From assembly GCF_008014745.1 (NCBI RefSeq), contig NZ_VPFD01000001.1, positions 231,953 to 295,952 of the forward strand: 64,000 nucleotides of DNA. Reading direction: 5' to 3'. The notes under the pieces are model-generated. The model was not told where the DNA came from. It did not search any database and saw only the letters and a program-made list of their open reading frames with translations. The translations under genes were made by a program, and so were the position numbers. Source of the DNA: Massilia arenae. GTDB taxonomy: Bacteria > Pseudomonadota > Gammaproteobacteria > Burkholderiales > Burkholderiaceae_D. This document shows positions 59,378 to 64,000 of this stretch, in pieces. Within the stretch, counting starts at the first letter, position 1. Every line of letters starts with the position of its first letter.

Positions 59378-61873
59378 TCAGAAGGCGTAGGTCGCGCGCC
59401 CGTAGATATACCGTCCCGAGCGACCGAACGGCGCATAGGTCGAGAACGGCATATTGCTGGTGGTATTGATCGCCGGCGGCAGCGTTTCCGGGTACTGGTC
59501 GAAGACGTTGTCCGCGCCCAGGGCCAGGGTCAGCTTCGGCGTGACGGCGAAGCGTCCTTCCAGGTCGACCACGGTCTTGGCGCCCAGCTCGAAGTCGAAG
59601 GCCGCCGTGGTGCCCGGCGACAGCACCTCGCCATAGCGGGTGGCGCGCAGGGTCGCGCCCCACTGGCCCAGCTTCCAGTTGACGTTGGCGCTGATCTTGT
59701 TCTTCGGCTGGCCCTTCTCGAGCGAGAGCACGTTGACGCGATCGAACAGGATGGGCGATGGACTCAGGTTCGACAGCTGCTCGGTCACGGGCACCTTGGT
59801 CACCTCGGTGTCGGTGTAGTTGCCGGCCAGCGTAAAGTCGAAACGGCCCGCCGCGCCGGCGTTGTGCGCCCAGTTGATCACCACGTCCACGCCCTTGGTC
59901 GTGGTGTCCACGCCATTGATGAAGAAGCGCCCGCCGCCCACGCCGATGAAGCCCTGGCTGGCGATGTAGTTGCGCACATTGGTTTGTGTGAGATTTTCGG
60001 ACAGGATGATGCGGTCATCGATGTCGATGCGGTAGGCGTCGATCGTCACGCTCACGTCGCCCAGGCGCAGCACGGCGCCAAGCGAGGCGTTCACCGATTC
60101 CTCGGCGTCGAGCGGCTTGGCGCCGAGGGCCACGGCCACCGGGTCGGATGGCTTGAAGGTCGTGATCTCGTAGGGGATACCGTTGATGAAGTTGGTGGAC
60201 GTCGCGGTGAAGTGCTGCTGCTGCGGCGACGGCGCGCGGAAGCCGTTCTGGATCGCGCCGCGTAGCGCGAACGCCTTGTTGAAGTCGTAGCGCAGCGCCA
60301 GCTTGCCGGCCACGCTATTGCCGAAGTCGGAATATTTTTCGGCGCGCACCGCGGCCGACGCCAGCAGCTCGGGCGTGACGTTGGCTTCCAGGTCGATGAA
60401 GGCGCCGACCGCGTTGCGGTGGGCGTCGACTTCGTTGGCAGGGCGGAAGCCCGGGAACACCTGGGCGCCCGGCGCGGCCGGCGTCCCGTTGGGCAGCACC
60501 TCGCCGCCATAGCTCCACGACTGTTCTTCGCCGGCGAACAGCTCATAGCCTTCGCGGCGCGCCTCGACGCCCACTGCCACATTGAGCGGCGACGACAGCG
60601 ATGCCAGCTCGATGCTGCGCACGCCGGTGAGGTTGAACACGGCCTGGTCGTAGGAATAACCGCCGGCATAGAACTCGGTCTTGCTGCTGGCGCCCAGCGA
60701 GCGGTTCAGGGTGTTCTCGATCGTGTATTCCATCTTGTTCTTGCCGTAGCCGAGCGAGGCGTCCATGTCCCACTGGCCCGCTTGCCAGGTCACGCCGCCC
60801 GTCATCGAGAAGTCCTTGACGGTGGGGGAGATCAGCGGCAGGAAGCCATCCGGATAGATCGACAGGATGTTGCGCGCGTCCTGCGGTGGGCGGAAGTAGC
60901 CGCCCGAAGTCGCATCGCGGTCCTGGTAGCTCGCCCAGCCATATACCTTGACGCCGCCGCCCAGGTTGTTGCCGGCGTTGGCGAACAGGGTGGTCTGCTC
61001 GATTTCCGGTTCACCGGTCCAGGCATTGAAACGGTTGATCGTGTTCTCGCGCGGGTCGAATGCGCCGTTGACCCGTGGGTACTGCTGGCGCATATCGTAG
61101 CCGCTACGCTCGGTGCGGTGCTGGTCGCGGTATTCGGCGGCCACGGTCAGGAAGCCCGATTCGCCCAGGGCCAGGCCCTTCCACAGGCTGACGGTGGCGG
61201 TCTGGCCGTCGGTGCGCTTGCGCGAGTCCGGGCCGCTCCACGTGCCGCCTGCCGGGACTGCGTCGTTCCACAGATCATACTCAGTCTTGCGCGCGCCATA
61301 GGTGACGCTCGCTTCGCCGCCATCGCGGTCGGTGCGCAGGCGCATATTGACCACGCCCGAGATCGCGTCCGAGCCGTATTGCGCCGCCGCGCCGTCGCGC
61401 AGCACCTCGACCGATTTCACGATCGCGGTCGGGATCGTGTTCAGGTCGACCGCCGCCGAACCGCGACCGATCGAGCCGTTGACGTTGACCAGCGAGGATG
61501 CATGGCGGCGCTTGGAATTGATCAGCACCAGGGTCTGGTCGGGCGCCATGCCGCGCAGGGTGGCGGGGCGGATGGTGTCGGTGCCGTCAGTAATGGAAGG
61601 CCGCGGAAAGTTCAGCGAGGGCAGGGCCAGCGACAGTGCCTGGTTCATCTCGGTGCTGCCGGCATTCTTGAGGGTGTCGGACGAGATGATGTCGACCGGC
61701 GCCGCGGTATCGAGCGCCGTGCGGTTGGCCACGCGGGTGCCGGTGACCACGACCGTGGCGGCATTGCTGGCCGTCTCGGCCTGGGGCGCGGCCTCCTGGG
61801 CATGGGCGACGCCCGCGCACAGTGCGGCGATGGCGAGGGCTAGTGCTGTTTTTTCCGTCCTGGCTTTCTGCAT
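59378..61873 (-). CDS. TonB-dependent receptor of unknown substrate
   Basis: An 831-residue receptor. The start at ATG 61873 has AAGGAA 9 bp upstream and gives a 25-residue signal peptide ending AHA. The plug includes TALDTAAPVDIISSDTLKNAG, LRGMAPDQTLVLINSKRRH and VEVLRDGAAAQYGSDAISGVVN, typical of large receptors common in Xanthomonas, Caulobacter and Massilia that import complex organic nutrients. The barrel ends GRSGRYIYGRATYAF with a C-terminal Phe. There is no Fur box or riboswitch upstream. The ligand is unknown. It ends 2 bp from the convergent LysR gene; a functional link is not evident. Confidence 0.92.
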   Translation of the reverse strand: MQKARTEKTALALAIAALCAGVAHAQEAAPQAETASNAATVVVTGTRVANRTALDTAAPVDIISSDTLKNAGSTEMNQALSLALPSLNFPRPSITDGTDTIRPATLRGMAPDQTLVLINSKRRHASSLVNVNGSIGRGSAAVDLNTIPTAIVKSVEVLRDGAAAQYGSDAISGVVNMRLRTDRDGGEASVTYGARKTEYDLWNDAVPAGGTWSGPDSRKRTDGQTATVSLWKGLALGESGFLTVAAEYRDQHRTERSGYDMRQQYPRVNGAFDPRENTINRFNAWTGEPEIEQTTLFANAGNNLGGGVKVYGWASYQDRDATSGGYFRPPQDARNILSIYPDGFLPLISPTVKDFSMTGGVTWQAGQWDMDASLGYGKNKMEYTIENTLNRSLGASSKTEFYAGGYSYDQAVFNLTGVRSIELASLSSPLNVAVGVEARREGYELFAGEEQSWSYGGEVLPNGTPAAPGAQVFPGFRPANEVDAHRNAVGAFIDLEANVTPELLASAAVRAEKYSDFGNSVAGKLALRYDFNKAFALRGAIQNGFRAPSPQQQHFTATSTNFINGIPYEITTFKPSDPVAVALGAKPLDAEESVNASLGAVLRLGDVSVTIDAYRIDIDDRIILSENLTQTNVRNYIASQGFIGVGGGRFFINGVDTTTKGVDVVINWAHNAGAAGRFDFTLAGNYTDTEVTKVPVTEQLSNLSPSPILFDRVNVLSLEKGQPKNKISANVNWKLGQWGATLRATRYGEVLSPGTTAAFDFELGAKTVVDLEGRFAVTPKLTLALGADNVFDQYPETLPPAINTTSNMPFSTYAPFGRSGRYIYGRATYAF

Positions 61874-62285
61874 GGTGCTGATTCCTTTTTTTGTTCTACG
61901 GCGGTGGTCCTGGGAAAGGGCGAGGCGGTTGCCTCCGGTCCATACTGCGCAGCACAATCTGCACTGTCAATTCGTTGTAAATATTTAATGTGCAATTACA
62001 ACAATTCCAGAAATGTCAGGTGTGCGTAAGCATGGTCGTCAGTTCGGGTCGACTTCGGCGGCAGCAGCTTCGACCGGGATCGGCTGGGGGATTTCAAGCC
62101 ACGAGCGAAATGCACATATCTATCCCGGCGCGGTGCCGGGGAAGGCCGTCGCGAATGGTAAAATGCCGATCGGTCCGATCCAAACATGGCGGTCCGGATC
62201 GCCGTTCTCCCAACTCGATATCGTCTGCGGATCTGCAGTGGGTCAGACGCCATATCGACAACGAACATCCTTCGCCATCATCAAA
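61874..62285. other. 412-bp region without a confident gene
   Basis: This holds the leader of the TonB receptor and, further right, a lower-GC stretch. The segment around 61975-62010 is AT-rich (AAATATTTAATGTGCAATTA) and may hold promoters for either side. Open frames cross 61996-62286 in several registers but none looks coding, and the frame of the next gene has an implausible N-terminus here. I see no repeat, RNA motif or recognisable pseudogene. Confidence 0.5.
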
Positions 62286-62723
62286 ATGGTCGGTGCTCCT
62301 GCAAGTAAGCCGAGTCCCAAGGCGTCAGCCTACCGGGGGTCTCAGAAACACAAGAACCGGCCTACTTCGGAACGGAAGGGAACGTTATGTCCGGAATGGT
62401 CCCATGTCACGTCGCGTGAAGGCTACCGCAGCGATCCGTTCAAGCATGATTGGGCAGACACCGAGGCACATCGATTGTTCGAAGCTTCCGTTGGGCTGGC
62501 CGGCGCGGAGCGTCGCTACGCCACGGCCAACGGCATTGCATTCGAGGCCAAGCCAACCGATGATGGAACCTGGCACGGCTACCCGATTCCCTGGGAGGCA
62601 GTGCCGCATGAAATCGTGGAAAAATGGGTGAACAGCAAAAAAGTCACGCGACGGGAAATCAGGAAGTACTGGAGCAAGGATTTGGGAGATCTCAAATGGG
62701 CAATCGGGGAGAATATTGAATGA
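62286..62723 (+). CDS. Basic tryptophan-rich protein of unknown function (first gene of a cassette)
   Basis: A 145-residue protein if started at ATG 62286; the frame is open to 62013 but that part looks non-coding. It is Lys/Arg-rich with no signal peptide or helix. It contains NRPTSERKGTLCPEWSH near residue 26 and ATANGIAFEAKPTDDGTWHG then YPIPWEAVPHEIVEKWV, motifs that look conserved across proteins I have seen only as hypothetical, often beside a small partner gene. The second gene starts inside its last codons (ATGA overlap at 62720-62723). GC content is lower than in the rest of the window, which hints at transfer. I propose no function. Confidence 0.6.
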   Translation: MVGAPASKPSPKASAYRGSQKHKNRPTSERKGTLCPEWSHVTSREGYRSDPFKHDWADTEAHRLFEASVGLAGAERRYATANGIAFEAKPTDDGTWHGYPIPWEAVPHEIVEKWVNSKKVTRREIRKYWSKDLGDLKWAIGENIE

Positions 62724-63004
62724 GTGAGTTTGAACGCTTCGGTTCGCCTAGCCTGTTCGAGATCGCTTTTCGGTGGACCGAGGACGAAGAGCCTTACGAG
62801 CGGCTGCCCCGCACCAGTGGTTGGTCGACGGGTGACCTGCAGATAACCGTCGGACATCAAGTATTGACCGCTCGCCGCTTCGGCAATTGCGAGCGTAGTT
62901 GTTCAGTATCGTGCGATCATGTTCCTCGCCGTAGCTGGCCTTTGTTCCGTGCAAAAGCTATGCTGGGCGAATTGATTGTTGGGTTCAGCAGTCCCAGTAT
63001 TTAA
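62720..63004 (+). pseudogene. Second gene of the cassette, probably truncated by the IS481 element
   Basis: The frame overlaps the preceding gene by ATGA and starts well (MSEFERFGSPSLFEIAFRWT, then WSTGDLQITVGHQVLTARRFG to about residue 55). From about residue 57 onward (base 62888) the sequence becomes Cys/Ser/Arg-rich and unlike a folded protein, at the point where the mobile element may begin. I read this as an intact N-terminus with its 3' part displaced by the insertion, the frame running on by chance to the stop at 63004. The remainder should lie beyond the right edge of the window. Confidence 0.5.
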
Positions 63005-64000
63005 TCGCACCCGGAGCAGTTGACAGCATGAGTTCAAGCATTCATCCACAGGCCCGTACCACACCAAAGATCCGCCAGGAGATCAAGGATTCTGGCCTGT
63101 CTTCCAGAGAAGCCGCCAAGGTCTTCAACATCACACGAGCCACGGCACAGAAGTGGCTCGGTCGTGACGATGTGCAGGATCGTTCCCACCGAGCCCACAC
63201 GCTGCGCACGACTCTGAGCCAAGCTCAGGAAGCCATTGTCCTTGCTCTACGCCAGTCGCTCTATCTGCCGCTCGACGACCTGCTGTTCATCACAAAACAG
63301 TACATCAATCCGGCCGTCTCGCGAACGGGCATTGCACGCCTGCTCAAGCGTGAGGGCATGTCTCGCCTGACAGACTTGATTGCGACTGCCGAGGGCGAGA
63401 AGATCACGCCGAAGAAGACCTTCAAGGACTACGAGCCTGGGTTCATCCACATCGACATCAAGTACCTGCCGCAAATGCCGGACGAGACCTCGCGCCGCTA
63501 TCTGTTCGTCGCCATCGACCGGGCCACACGCTGGGTTTTCATGCATATCTACGGCGACATGACCGAGGCGAGCAGCGTCGATTTTCTGCGTCGGCTTCAG
63601 CTGGCTTCCCCCATCAAAATCAGCAAGATCCTGACTGACAACGGCTCGCAATTTACTGATCGCTTCACCACCAAAGACAAGAAACCAAGCGGCAAGCATG
63701 CTTTCGACGTCGCATGCGCAGCCCTGCCTGCCGAGCATCGGCTGGCGCCGCCGCGCCATCCGCAAACCAACGGTATGGTTGAGCGTTTCAACGGACGCAT
63801 CAATGAGCTGCTACGGCAAACCCGTTTCGATAGCAGGGCCGATCTGCAGGCCACATTGCTGAACTATCTGAAGCTTTACAACCACCACATTCCGCAACGC
63901 GCCATCGGCAGCAAAACGCCCGTCCTCGCGCTCAAGGAATGGCAACAGAAGCGACCTGAGTTATTCGTTAAACGCGTTTATGATCAAACGGGACTCGACA
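62900..64000 (+). mobile_element. IS481-family insertion sequence, left part (continues beyond window)
   Basis: The transposase gene starts at 63028 and belongs to the IS481 group. The left end is placed at about 62900, where TGTTCAGTATCGTGCGATCA begins and where the host reading frame stops making sense; the exact end and its inverted repeat cannot be checked because the right end is outside the window. Confidence 0.55.
63028..64000 (+). CDS. IS481-family transposase (partial, C-terminus outside window)
   Basis: At least 324 codons from ATG 63028, open to the window edge. Residues 12-45 are a helix-turn-helix (KIRQEIKDSGLSSREAAKVF, ITRATAQKWLGR). The DDE (rve) integrase core follows with the first Asp in FIHIDIKYLP, the second Asp in KILTDNGSQFTD, and the Glu in NGMVERFNGRINELL, in order and with normal spacing, so the enzyme looks intact. 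The final visible residues (RVYDQTGLD) resemble the end of such proteins, so only a few codons are probably missing. Confidence 0.9.
   Translation, partial: MSSSIHPQARTTPKIRQEIKDSGLSSREAAKVFNITRATAQKWLGRDDVQDRSHRAHTLRTTLSQAQEAIVLALRQSLYLPLDDLLFITKQYINPAVSRTGIARLLKREGMSRLTDLIATAEGEKITPKKTFKDYEPGFIHIDIKYLPQMPDETSRRYLFVAIDRATRWVFMHIYGDMTEASSVDFLRRLQLASPIKISKILTDNGSQFTDRFTTKDKKPSGKHAFDVACAALPAEHRLAPPRHPQTNGMVERFNGRINELLRQTRFDSRADLQATLLNYLKLYNHHIPQRAIGSKTPVLALKEWQQKRPELFVKRVYDQTGLD

Noticed and set aside
62013..62285. Upstream extension of the 62286 gene
   Set aside because: The N-terminal 91 residues look random and the stretch is also open in other frames; the ATG at 62286 is nearer to the conserved-looking part.

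Overview
The window is high-GC, densely coded DNA from a Gram-negative betaproteobacterium. It looks like the Massilia/Telluria/Janthinobacterium group (Oxalobacteraceae). That placement is inferred from protein character, from the order nuoN, DUF2818, NUDIX, and from REP-like repeats. I could run no database search. No tRNA, rRNA or CRISPR array was seen.

Layout. 1-5.5 kb: the 3' end of a nuo (complex I) operon, a NUDIX hydrolase, a putative secreted metalloprotease, ispD-ispF (MEP isoprenoid pathway), an MFS carrier, and on the other strand a detached nuoA with a small membrane protein. 5.6-11.3 kb: an FMN reductase, a voltage-gated K+ channel with a zinc ribbon, a truncated TnsB/Mu-type transposase, an acyltransferase and a LytTR two-component pair. 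11.4-25.7 kb: a signalling-rich block with two hybrid kinases, a Cache-type kinase, a lone receiver, an FHA/serine-protease pair, ribA, a secreted TIM-barrel-like protein, three DUF proteins and a membrane-anchored Mrr-like nuclease. 25.7-33.3 kb: an MDR oxidoreductase with a divergent LysR gene, a NYN-LOTUS protein, a sodium/solute symporter and sppA.

33.5-42.8 kb is an mdtABC-type RND efflux operon with its own outer-membrane lipoprotein. A BIME-like repeat sits inside the operon and a 158-bp palindromic element begins in the last stop codon. 43-52 kb holds two paralogous HDOD proteins with identically placed promoter hexamers, an EcsC protein, a diguanylate cyclase, an S46 dipeptidyl-peptidase, a pnuC/NadR-kinase NAD-salvage pair, and a signal-peptide-bearing HemS-like protein behind a near-perfect Fur box.

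52-62 kb holds a TonB-dependent receptor preceded by a clear TPP riboswitch, a VirK/YbjX protein, a glutathione transferase, an MFS/aldo-keto reductase operon with a divergent LysR gene, and a second TonB receptor. The last 2 kb is a lower-GC patch with a two-gene cassette of unknown function, whose second gene seems cut by an IS481-family element that runs off the window.

The most notable points are the TPP-riboswitch-controlled receptor (probably a thiamine or thiamine-precursor importer that would be annotated as a siderophore receptor), the exported HemS-like protein under Fur, the orphan nuoA, the TnsB N-terminal fragment, and the palindromic elements around the efflux operon. Transcription units are mostly short and often overlap by 4 bp (ATGA). 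Many genes end tail-to-tail with almost no spacer.
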